Shown piece after piece: positions 22,436-30,304 of a stretch of DNA of 43,784 bases. The position numbers and the translations under genes are program-made. The notes under the pieces were generated by a model, which was given only the letters and a program-made list of their open reading frames with translations, was not told the DNA's origin and made no database searches. Origin of the DNA: Nocardia wallacei (GTDB lineage Bacteria > Actinomycetota > Actinomycetes > Mycobacteriales > Mycobacteriaceae). Position 1 is the stretch's first letter. Each line of letters begins with the position of its first letter. The DNA lies in NCBI RefSeq assembly GCF_029868745.1, contig NZ_JARWOP010000246.1, positions 1 to 43,784 of the forward strand, given 5' to 3'.

Positions 22436-23119
22436 GTGGAATCTGCGCCGGTCTCAGCGTCGGCTTCCAGCGCGGAGTCGTTGATCGAACGCGCCTACAT
22501 CGACGCGGTCGAGCAGGTCGGCGACAATGACGAAATCCGTTCCCGGGTACTCGATTCGGCGTACGAGCAATTCTGCCGGATGGGGATTCAGCGGTCCACG
22601 ATGGAGGATGTGGCCCGCCGGGCGAAGGTCTCGCGGATCACGGTCTACCGCCGCTTCGCCACCAAGGACGCGCTGGCCGAACAGGTGATCCTGCGGGAGT
22701 TCCGCCGCTACTTCGACCGCTTCCTGCTCGACATCGCCCGCGCGCGCACCGCGGAGGAGCGGGTGGTGATCGGTTTCGTGAGTTCGCTGCGGACCATCCG
22801 GGGCAATCCGCTCATCGGCGGCCTGCTCGCGGTCGAACCGGACCAGTTCGTCGGCTCGCTGATCGGCGATCAGGGCCGTACCGTCGCCGCCGTACGGCAA
22901 TTCGTCGCCGGCCAGCTGCGCAGCGAGCAGCGCGCGGGTCAGATGGCGCCCGAGCTGGACGCCGACCTGGTGGCCGAGCTGATGGTGCGCATCTCGGCGT
23001 CGTTCCTGGCGATCCCCAGCGAGCTGGTCGATCTCGATGACGACGAGCAGCTGGCCGCATTGGCCCGCCACTTCCTCGTCCCCATGCTCCGGCCACCCGG
23101 ACCGGTTGCGGGGCAATGA
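22436..23119 (+). CDS. TetR-family regulator, probable lcp regulator
   Basis: A 227-residue TetR regulator. The N-terminal DNA-binding part has RSRVLDSAYEQFCRMGIQRSTMEDVARRAKVSRITVYRRFATKDAL (about residues 32-78); the rest is the all-helical ligand domain. The GTG start has AAGGGAG just upstream. It lies 137 bp after lcp on the same strand, beyond a hairpin. TetR-type LcpR proteins control lcp in Gordonia, and the inverted repeat upstream of lcp fits such a regulator, so this role is a reasonable inference. No lcpR symbol is given because orthology was not tested. Confidence 0.88.
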   Translation: MESAPVSASASSAESLIERAYIDAVEQVGDNDEIRSRVLDSAYEQFCRMGIQRSTMEDVARRAKVSRITVYRRFATKDALAEQVILREFRRYFDRFLLDIARARTAEERVVIGFVSSLRTIRGNPLIGGLLAVEPDQFVGSLIGDQGRTVAAVRQFVAGQLRSEQRAGQMAPELDADLVAELMVRISASFLAIPSELVDLDDDEQLAALARHFLVPMLRPPGPVAGQ

Positions 23120-23128
23120 CTTTCGCGG

Positions 23129-24169
23129 TCAGTCCCGGCCGGTCCGCACCGCGCGGATGATCAGTGCCGCCCGCAGCGTGCACAGGTCCGCCAGCTGGTT
23201 CGGGTCATAGCCGGTGAGCTGCCGGACGCGCTTGAGGCGATGGTCCACGGTGTTGGCGTGGACCTCGAGGTCCCGCGCGGTGCGCATCCGATTGAGTTCG
23301 TTGTGCACGTGCCGGGTCAGGGTGTCGAGCAGTTCGGGTTGCGCGGCGAGCGGGTCCAGGATCGCGGCGAGCCGATCGCGGGCGAGGCCGGGCCTGGTCA
23401 CCTGATACTCCACGACCAGATCGCGGAAGCGCCGGAGTCCGGGGCCGCGCCCGGCGGCGCAGGCCAGGTCGAGCAGTTCGTGTGCGCGGGCGTGGGCGTC
23501 GGTGACCTGGCCGCGGTCGGCTCGGACCAGTGTCGCCGTGACGGTGACACCGGCGGCCGTGGCCGCGGCCTGAAGGACCTGATCCATCCCGTCGTCGGGC
23601 ACCGCGTACTCGGGAACGAGGAAGGTCGCCCCGGCGTGGCCGGACACGGACAGCATCGAGGTGTGGCAGCGCTGCTTCAGTTCGGACGACAACCGCGTCC
23701 ACGCGGCCGCCGCCGGACGGTCCGGCATCTCCCAGAATCGCACGGCGAGAACATGATAGGAGTCGGTGCCGGTGAGCGCCTGCTCCGCGGCCGTCAGCAC
23801 GGCGGACCGGTCCTCCGCCTCGCGCCGGAACGCGTGGTACGCCGCCACCGACATCGTGTGAATCGCCTCCATGGTGGTGCGCAATTGCGCGGTCGCGGCG
23901 GCGGCGTCCGGCGGGCCGGGAGTTTCGGCGACGAGGCGATCGACGGCTTCGCGGGTGCCCTCCCAGACGGCGTGGTGCACCGCGTCGAAGGACACGCCGG
24001 TGTGCGCCCAGCGGCGCGCGGCCTCGTCGAAGCGGCGCAACGAACCCGTGACCCCCTCACCCCGCAGCGACCGCGCGGTGAAATCATGGGCGAGCCGGAC
24101 CGCCTCCGCGCAGGGGTCGACACGCGCACGTACCGAAGCCATCTCGGGGGAGCGGGGCGGGGAACTCAT
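23129..24169 (-). CDS. PucR/CdaR-type helix-turn-helix regulator
   Basis: A 346-residue regulator with the C-terminal PucR helix-turn-helix (RDLEVHANTVDHRLKRVRQLTG, about 305-326) preceded by a RsbRD-like helical N-terminal region (about 20-130) and a GGDEF-like middle. Such proteins respond to metabolites of catabolic pathways. The ATG was chosen because GAGGA lies upstream. It follows the DUF2236 gene by 23 bp on the same strand, suggesting an operon, and ends nine bases from the convergent TetR gene. Targets unknown. Confidence 0.85.
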   Translation of the reverse strand: MSSPPRSPEMASVRARVDPCAEAVRLAHDFTARSLRGEGVTGSLRRFDEAARRWAHTGVSFDAVHHAVWEGTREAVDRLVAETPGPPDAAAATAQLRTTMEAIHTMSVAAYHAFRREAEDRSAVLTAAEQALTGTDSYHVLAVRFWEMPDRPAAAAWTRLSSELKQRCHTSMLSVSGHAGATFLVPEYAVPDDGMDQVLQAAATAAGVTVTATLVRADRGQVTDAHARAHELLDLACAAGRGPGLRRFRDLVVEYQVTRPGLARDRLAAILDPLAAQPELLDTLTRHVHNELNRMRTARDLEVHANTVDHRLKRVRQLTGYDPNQLADLCTLRAALIIRAVRTGRD

Positions 24170-24192
24170 CGGTGATCCTCGAATCGGAGTGG

Positions 24193-25026
24193 CTAGACCA
24201 GAGATTTGCCCTGCGCCTGTCGCGCTCGCATATCCTGCAGATACCTTTCGAAGGGATGCAGCCGCCAGCGCGCCGGGAGCGCCGAGCACAGCACGCCGAT
24301 CGCCCGCATGATGCGCGCGAACGCCCGTTGCCTGCGCGGACTCCAGGGCAGCCCGAGCTGGTCCCGAAACTCCTGCGGCAGATAGCCGGTCGTGAAGAAC
24401 CGGTTCGCCCGCCCGAAGAGCAGGCGTTCGACCCGGCGATACGGACCCAGGCCGATGACCTGGTCGAGCAGATAGGCCCGCACCTCGTCATCGACCGACA
24501 GCCGCGACAGCATCGAGTGCCAATAGTCCTCGAACGCGGTCCGGTCGCTCGGCCACATATCCGGTCGCATCTGCAGGGTGGTGCCGAATCGTGCTGCGTC
24601 CCGGTACAACTCGTCGGCGAACTCGGCATCGAGGTCGCCGTAGAGGAAGGTGAGGGAATCGACGGTGCCGCGGTAGAGGCAGGCCGCGACCCACAACTGC
24701 AGCCGCGGATCGAAGGCGTTGTAGCGGACCGCGCTGCCCGGCGCGGACCGCACCTGCCGATGCGACGTGTCGACGGCCGCCCGGTAGGCCGCACGATCCG
24801 CCTCGGTGCCGAGCATGGCCACGGCTAAGTAAGTGAGCGTTGTCCGGCCACGCTTCCGTGGGTGGACCGTGTAGCGGCCGCTGTCGACGGTACTTTCCAC
24901 GACGCCGCGGCCCACCGGCGGAAGGCTCAGTTGCATCACCACATTGGCCGGTCCGCCGAGCAGGGCGGCCGGGCCCGCGAGATATCGGTGCCGGTGTGGC
25001 AGCTCGGTGCCGGAAGCGCGATCCAT
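24193..25026 (-). CDS. MpaB-family oxygenase-like protein (DUF2236)
   Basis: A 277-residue cytosolic protein of the DUF2236/MpaB fold, the same broad superfamily as Lcp but without a signal peptide. It carries GGPANVVMQL at the start, VRYNAFDPRLQLWVAACLYRG in the middle and FRDQLGLPWSPRRQR near the end. Many DUF2236 proteins have WVH where this one has WVA, so the heme-ligand arrangement may differ or belong to a separate subfamily. The ATG has no ribosome-binding site but lies seven bases after TAACTT on the minus strand, so a leaderless start is likely. Substrate unknown. Confidence 0.85.
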   Translation of the reverse strand: MDRASGTELPHRHRYLAGPAALLGGPANVVMQLSLPPVGRGVVESTVDSGRYTVHPRKRGRTTLTYLAVAMLGTEADRAAYRAAVDTSHRQVRSAPGSAVRYNAFDPRLQLWVAACLYRGTVDSLTFLYGDLDAEFADELYRDAARFGTTLQMRPDMWPSDRTAFEDYWHSMLSRLSVDDEVRAYLLDQVIGLGPYRRVERLLFGRANRFFTTGYLPQEFRDQLGLPWSPRRQRAFARIMRAIGVLCSALPARWRLHPFERYLQDMRARQAQGKSLV

Positions 25027-25101
25027 GCTCAATAAGTTAATGGAAATTCTGCTCAGGCGGTAGGCTTCGACACGAACGTCGGCTCAACCGGAGGTGTGTT
25101 T

Positions 25102-26751
25102 GTGAGGACGAGGTTGCCGTCGGCCGGGCCGCTGCGGCCGCTGACCGATTCGTTCGCGGCGCTGAGCGTCCTGCGCCGGCGCGGCATGGTCGATCCGTCG
25201 CGCCCGGGGGACCTGGTCCGCACCGTGCGCGACGCCCGGATCTACGGGCCGTTCGTCACCGTGCTGCGCCACGCCACCCGGCGGCACGGCGCGGCCACGG
25301 CGATCATCGATGAGCGCGGCGCACTCACCTTCGACGAGCTGGACCGCCAATCGAACGCTCTCACCAGGGGTTTGGCGGCGGCGGGTATTACCGTGGGCAG
25401 CACGGTCGCGGTGCTGTGTCGCGACCATCGCGGAATGGTGCTGGCCCTGCTGGCCGCCGGCAAGCTCGGCGCTCGGATGGTGCTGATGAACACCGGATTC
25501 GCCGGACTGCAGCTCGGCGACGTCGCGGCCCGGGAGCGGGTCGGCGCGCTGCTGCTCGACAGCGAGTTCCTGCCGCTGCTCGCGGCGATTCCGGCGTCGA
25601 CGCCACGCATCCTCACCTGGGTGGACGAGTCGGACCCGGTGCCGCCCGGCGCCGTGACGATCGACGGCCTGATCGCCGCCCACCGCGGCGACGAACTGCC
25701 CGCCCCCACGCGGCCCGGCGGCACCGTCATCCTCACCAGCGGAACGACCGGAACCCCGAAAGGCGCTCCGCGAGACAAGGTCTCGCCGCTGCAATCGGCC
25801 CAGTTCCTCGATCGGGTCCCGCTGCCGCGCGACGACACGATCGTCATGGCGGCGCCCATCTTTCACGGCACCGGCCTGTCGCAGTTCACGCTGGGCTGGG
25901 CGCTGGGCAACACCATCGTCTTCCAGCAGCGCCGGTTCGACCCGCGGCGGACGCTGGCCGCGGTCGCCGAATACCGCGCGGCCACACTGGTTCTGGTGCC
26001 GACCATGCTGCAGCGCATCGTCGATCTCGGCGCGGAGACACTGGCCGCCTACGACACCTCCGCGTTGCGCGTCATCTTCGCGGCCGGGTCGTCGGTCTCC
26101 CCGGATCTCGGCCGCCGGACCGCCGCCGCCTTCGGTGACGTGCTCTACAACCTGTACGCCTCCACCGAGGTCGCCGTCGCGGCGGTCGCCACGCCCGAGG
26201 ACCTGCGCGCGGCCCCGGGCACGGTGGGGCGGCCGCCGGTCGGCTGCCGCGTCGCCCTCTACGACGAGCGCCGCCGCCGGATCACCGAACCCGGCGTGGT
26301 CGGCACCATTTTCGTCGCCAGCGGGCTCAGCTTCACCGGCTACACCGACGGCCGCCACAAGGAGATCGTGGACGGCATGCTGAGCAGCGGCGACGTCGGC
26401 CACTTCGATGCCGACGGACGGCTGTTCATCGACGGCCGCGACGACGACATGATCGTCTCCGGCGGCGAGAACGTCTATCCCCTCGAGGTCGAGAACCTCC
26501 TCGCCGAACGGCCCGATATCGCCGAGGCCGCCGTCGTCGGCGTGGACGACCGCGATTTCGGGAAACGGTTGCGCGCCTTCGTCGTCCGGCTCGGCGACGC
26601 GACGTGCGACGAGCAGGAGATCAAGGCGTACGTCAAGACGCACCTGGCCCGGCACAAGGTGCCGCGCGAGGTCGTCTTCCTGGACGAACTGCCCCGCAAT
26701 GCCACCGGAAAACTGCTGCGCCGGGTGCTGGAACAGCCGGACCGCCACTGA
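25102..26751 (+). CDS. acyl-CoA synthetase / AMP-dependent ligase (FadD-like)
   Basis: A 549-residue ANL-superfamily enzyme that activates a carboxylic acid with ATP and CoA. The P-loop motif ILTSGTTGTPKG (about 212-223), YNLYASTEVAVAAVA for the adenylate-binding A5 region, SGDVGHFDADGRLFIDGRDDDMIVSGGENVYP for A7-A8 and the C-terminal lysine in PRNATGKLLRR are present. Of two in-frame GTG codons, the second has GGAGG seven bases upstream and is used. It is divergent from the MpaB-family gene. In the lcp neighbourhood it could activate oligo-isoprenoid acids for beta-oxidation, which is inference. Confidence 0.9.
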   Translation: MRTRLPSAGPLRPLTDSFAALSVLRRRGMVDPSRPGDLVRTVRDARIYGPFVTVLRHATRRHGAATAIIDERGALTFDELDRQSNALTRGLAAAGITVGSTVAVLCRDHRGMVLALLAAGKLGARMVLMNTGFAGLQLGDVAARERVGALLLDSEFLPLLAAIPASTPRILTWVDESDPVPPGAVTIDGLIAAHRGDELPAPTRPGGTVILTSGTTGTPKGAPRDKVSPLQSAQFLDRVPLPRDDTIVMAAPIFHGTGLSQFTLGWALGNTIVFQQRRFDPRRTLAAVAEYRAATLVLVPTMLQRIVDLGAETLAAYDTSALRVIFAAGSSVSPDLGRRTAAAFGDVLYNLYASTEVAVAAVATPEDLRAAPGTVGRPPVGCRVALYDERRRRITEPGVVGTIFVASGLSFTGYTDGRHKEIVDGMLSSGDVGHFDADGRLFIDGRDDDMIVSGGENVYPLEVENLLAERPDIAEAAVVGVDDRDFGKRLRAFVVRLGDATCDEQEIKAYVKTHLARHKVPREVVFLDELPRNATGKLLRRVLEQPDRH

Positions 26752-26849
26752 GCGCGAACCGGGCTACCTATGCGTTACCGATGCGCGGATCGGCAGTACC
26801 GTGGGAGAACTGCGGATGCGTCCGCTGTCCCGACAACCGGAGGATCCCT

Positions 26850-27038
26850 ATGCACGCCGTGCCGAAAGCCGTTGCCGTAGCCTCGATCACCCTCGCCCTG
26901 GGACTTCAGCCCGCCCTCGCCGTCGCCTCCGCCCCCGAATCACCCGCCCCGCGCACCCAGGTAACCGCACCGTTCGACCCCATCTGCCCCCTCTGCTTCA
27001 TTCGCGAATTCCTCGAGAGCGGCTCGGCCCATCCCTGA
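26850..27038 (+). CDS. small secreted peptide with CPLC motif
   Basis: A 62-residue protein with a clear signal peptide (MHAVPKAVAVASITLALGL, cleavage probably after AVA near residue 27) leaving a mature peptide of about 35 residues with a single CPLC pair and a FIREFLESG helix. GGAGG lies seven bases before the ATG. Too short for a redox domain; the cysteine pair may bind metal or form a dimer. It converges on the methyltransferase gene with nine bases between. Function unknown. Confidence 0.65.
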   Translation: MHAVPKAVAVASITLALGLQPALAVASAPESPAPRTQVTAPFDPICPLCFIREFLESGSAHP

Positions 27039-27047
27039 GACGGAGTT

Positions 27048-27848
27048 TCATTTCGCGGGGCGGCGAGCGGTGACGAGCCAGGCGCGCGAGTCGAAATGGA
27101 CGCCGTGGTCGGTATGGTGGGCGGCCAGTGCCGCACGTAGGTTCTCGAGCGCGCGTGTCGTGGCCTCCGGATTCAGTCTTTTCAGGAATTCGGAGGTGTA
27201 GGTGAAGCCGCGGACCCAGGACAGGGCGGTGGTGACGTCCGGGCCGTAGTAGACCTTTTCGTCGATATCGGTGATCTCGATGTCGATGAATTCCGCGGTG
27301 TGCAGGATGTCGCGGATCGTCTGCGGGTCGGCGAGAGCGAACGCATCGGGTCCGGCCGAGTGATCCGGGATCGGTCCTGCCGCGGATTCGAGTGCCCGGC
27401 GGATCGTCACGTCCCATTCGTTGCGGTCGTGGGCCTGCCACACCAGCATCACCAGTCGCCCGTGGGGGCGCAGGGCCCGGCCGATATTGGCGAAGGCGCC
27501 GACCGGGTCGGCGAAGAACATGGTGCCGAATCGGCTGATCGCCAGGTCGAAACGCGCCTGCGGAAAGCGGTGGGACTCGGCGTCGGCATGCTCGAAGGTG
27601 ACATTGCCGAGGCCCGCCGAGCGGGCCAGCTCGCGTGCGCGGTCGAGCGCTTGTGCCGAGACGTCGACTCCGAGCGCCGTGCCCGACCGAGCCGCACGCG
27701 CGGCTTGCCGCGTCGTCTGCCCGGTGCCACACCCGATATCGAGCACGTGGTCGTGCGTTGCGACCGCGGCCGCCCGGCGCAGAATCTCGTTGTGCCGCTC
27801 CAGTTCGGCGTCGAAATCGAGGGTGTGCGTACCCGTCTCGTGTCCCAT
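27048..27848 (-). CDS. class I SAM-dependent methyltransferase
   Basis: A 266-residue cytosolic methyltransferase with a Rossmann-like fold. Motif I is VLDIGCGTGQTTRQAA (about 36-51), the acidic residue of motif II is in GVDVSAQAL, the post-I region is FEHADAESHRF, and RFDLAISRFGTMFFADP is the motif IV region. AAGGAG lies before the ATG. The C-terminal part (FTYTSEFLKRLNPE onward) is helical and may bind substrate. The type resembles ubiquinone/phospholipid-like small-molecule methyltransferases; the acceptor cannot be predicted. Confidence 0.9.
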   Translation of the reverse strand: MGHETGTHTLDFDAELERHNEILRRAAAVATHDHVLDIGCGTGQTTRQAARAARSGTALGVDVSAQALDRARELARSAGLGNVTFEHADAESHRFPQARFDLAISRFGTMFFADPVGAFANIGRALRPHGRLVMLVWQAHDRNEWDVTIRRALESAAGPIPDHSAGPDAFALADPQTIRDILHTAEFIDIEITDIDEKVYYGPDVTTALSWVRGFTYTSEFLKRLNPEATTRALENLRAALAAHHTDHGVHFDSRAWLVTARRPAK

Positions 27849-27985
27849 TGCGCTCCTTCACGGTCGAGGCCGCGGGTGCGGCGCGCCACCCAGCATGGCA
27901 CCGCGTGTTCCGCCGTGGTCGCCCACTCGCCGATCTCAGACCGGGGCACGATGTGCGGGGCCCGTGTGCGCGTTAGCTTTCAAGG

Positions 27986-29278
27986 ATGAAGACCTGGGTC
28001 CACTGGGCCGTGATACACGGCGGGCCGCGCGCGTATCTGAAGGTGCAGGCGCGGCGGGGCGAGCCGCTCGCCCGGATCATGGTCGATCCACGGACATGGG
28101 CGAACCCGTACCTGCTCGCCGATCGCATCCGAGCGCGGGGGCGACTGGTGCGCACCCCCTCCACGTGGGTGACGGCCGACCACGGGATCGTCAGACATGT
28201 CCTGCGCTCCAACGATTTCGGCGCCGTCGTCCCCGCGCGGCTGAAGCTGCCGAGGCCGCTTCCCGCCCTGATCCGGGCCACGGATCCGCGCCTGCCGAAC
28301 CCGATCGAACCACCGGCCATGCTCGCGCTCGACCCGCCGGCGCACACCCGGTACCGCAAACTCGTCTCCCAGGAGTTCACGCCGCGCGCCGTCCGGCGGC
28401 TGACCGACCGGATCGACGAGGTCACCGGCGAACTGCTCGGCGCGCTGGCCACGCGGCAGCGCGCGGACCTCATCACCGATTTCGCGATGGAACTGCCCGC
28501 CGCCATCATCTCCGAGATGCTGGGCATCCCTAAGGAGGTGCGGGCCCGCATGCTCGCGGCGGGCGAAGCGGGCGCGGCCCTCCTCGACACCGGCATACCC
28601 TGGCGCGCCTACCACCGCGCCCAGGACGCGCTGCGCGACGCCCGCGAATTCCTGGACGAACATCTCGACCGGCTGCGCGCCGAACCGGGCGACAACATCC
28701 TCAGCGCCCTGGTGACCGGCGCACAGCTGTCGAAGGAGGAACTCATGTTCACCACGGCGCTGCTCGCCGGCGCCGGTTTCGAGACGACCGTCAACCTCAT
28801 CGGCAACGGTGTCGTCGCCCTGCACGAGCATCCCGAACAGCGGGAATTGCTGGCCGCACGACCGGACCTGTGGCCCGGCGCGATCGAGGAGATTCTCCGA
28901 TTCGACAGCCCCGTGCAGTGGACCGCGCGTATCGCGCTGCGCGACACGGAGATCGACGGCCGCCGCATCACGCGCGGCGCGCTGATCACCCTGCTGCTCG
29001 GCGGCGCGAATCGCGATCCGGAGGTGTTCACCGACCCGGACCGGTTCGACGTGACGCGGGCCAACGCGCGCGAACACGTGTCGTTCTCCAGCGGCGTGCA
29101 CTCGTGCCTGGGCGCCAGCCTGGCGCGCACGGAAGGCGCCATCGCCCTGCGTACCCTGCACGAACGATTTCCCGACCTGCGGATCACCGGCCCGCCGCCG
29201 CGCCGCGAACTCGTCAATCTCCGTGGCTACGCGCGCATTCCGGTCCTGCTCGCGGCCCGCAACCGCTCGGCGATCTGA
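27986..29278 (+). CDS. cytochrome P450
   Basis: A 430-residue bacterial class I P450 monooxygenase. The I-helix motif is AGFET (263-267), the ExxR pair is E302-R305 in EEILRF, and the heme-thiolate loop FSSGVHSCLG carries C374. It has no membrane anchor; electrons would come from ferredoxin and ferredoxin reductase, neither of which is adjacent. The ATG lies six bases after TAGCTT, suggesting a leaderless mRNA. Substrate unknown; neighbours (methyltransferase, hydrolase) do not define a pathway. Confidence 0.93.
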   Translation: MKTWVHWAVIHGGPRAYLKVQARRGEPLARIMVDPRTWANPYLLADRIRARGRLVRTPSTWVTADHGIVRHVLRSNDFGAVVPARLKLPRPLPALIRATDPRLPNPIEPPAMLALDPPAHTRYRKLVSQEFTPRAVRRLTDRIDEVTGELLGALATRQRADLITDFAMELPAAIISEMLGIPKEVRARMLAAGEAGAALLDTGIPWRAYHRAQDALRDAREFLDEHLDRLRAEPGDNILSALVTGAQLSKEELMFTTALLAGAGFETTVNLIGNGVVALHEHPEQRELLAARPDLWPGAIEEILRFDSPVQWTARIALRDTEIDGRRITRGALITLLLGGANRDPEVFTDPDRFDVTRANAREHVSFSSGVHSCLGASLARTEGAIALRTLHERFPDLRITGPPPRRELVNLRGYARIPVLLAARNRSAI

Positions 29279-29305
29279 ATACTCGCCGCTCCCGGCGGCC
29301 GCAGC

Positions 29306-30190
29306 TCAGGTGAGGCGGCGGATTTCGTCGGCGACCAGGTCGGGTTCGGAGACGAGCACGTAGTGGTCGGATCGCTCGGCGACGACGTGGCGGCCGTGCG
29401 GGGAGCGGGCCGCACTGCGGGCGTGCGCGTCGTTGAGGGTGGCGCGGAGCTGTGCGTCGACTCCGTTGCCGGGTCGTCCGGCCGAGATGATCGTGACGGC
29501 GATATCGCCCAATCGCGGGGGATCATCCCGGAATTCGGCGAGTTCGTCGAGATAGGTGCGCTGCTGGGCGGCGAATGTCCGCATGGCTCGCGCGGTGAAG
29601 CCCTCGCGCCGCATGTCCCGGCCCGCGTCCGGGGGCAGCGCCGCGGTGATCGACCGGTAGGCGAAGCGCAGCAGTCGCATGCGTGCCGCCAGGATCAGGA
29701 AGGCGATGGTTCGGCGTTCGGACTTGCGGAAGGCCTTGCTGAACAACGCGTCCTGCCCCTCGTCGGTCGGATCGACCAGGACCAGCCCGGCGACGCGCTC
29801 CGGACGCGCCGCCGCCGCGGCGCGCACGATCGGGCCACCGGCGCTGTGCGCGACCAGCACATACGGTCCCGGCCCGAAGTGGTCGAGCACCTCGCCGAGG
29901 TCATCGGCCATCCGGTGCAGCGTTCGCGAACACGGGTCGGGTGCGCTGCGCCCGAGCCCGGACCGGTCGTAGACGATCGCCCGCGACCACTGCCCGGCCA
30001 GCGGCTGGACCAGCGCCCACAGCGAGCGGCTGACCGCGGCGCCGGACTCGAACACGACCGTCGGCGCGGTCGACTCCGCCGGCCCGGGCAGCACCATGGC
30101 ATGCAGCCGGCGTCCGTCGGAGGTCGTGACCCAGACGCTGTCACCCTGGGTGTGATGCTGCTCGGATCGGAACGAGTCGATCTTCGGCAC
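29306..30190 (-). CDS. alpha/beta-fold hydrolase
   Basis: A 294-residue serine hydrolase. The strand TVVFESGAAVS supplies the oxyanion region, the nucleophile elbow is VAHSAGG (a variant of GxSxG with A in the first position), the acid is probably in the late DPT or HGR region, and the histidine is in AERSDHYVLVSEPD. The family includes esterases, epoxide hydrolases and haloperoxidases. GGGAG precedes the GTG start by nine bases. It follows the polymerase-like gene on the same strand after 114 bp holding no evident gene. Substrate unknown. Confidence 0.85.
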   Translation of the reverse strand: MPKIDSFRSEQHHTQGDSVWVTTSDGRRLHAMVLPGPAESTAPTVVFESGAAVSRSLWALVQPLAGQWSRAIVYDRSGLGRSAPDPCSRTLHRMADDLGEVLDHFGPGPYVLVAHSAGGPIVRAAAAARPERVAGLVLVDPTDEGQDALFSKAFRKSERRTIAFLILAARMRLLRFAYRSITAALPPDAGRDMRREGFTARAMRTFAAQQRTYLDELAEFRDDPPRLGDIAVTIISAGRPGNGVDAQLRATLNDAHARSAARSPHGRHVVAERSDHYVLVSEPDLVADEIRRLT

Positions 30191-30304
30191 CGGCGCCGTC
30201 TCCCTTCGTGAAATGCGTATCCCCTGTGAAAACCCCTGCCGGGCAACCGCTCGGCAGCCTACCGGCGAATCCCGCCGAACGGGGACGCTGCGCGGCGAGC
30301 CGGG

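Noticed and set aside
25084..26748. A 554-codon minus-strand frame opposite the acyl-CoA ligase
   Set aside because: Its composition is typical of an antisense shadow, and the opposite frame has all ANL motifs.
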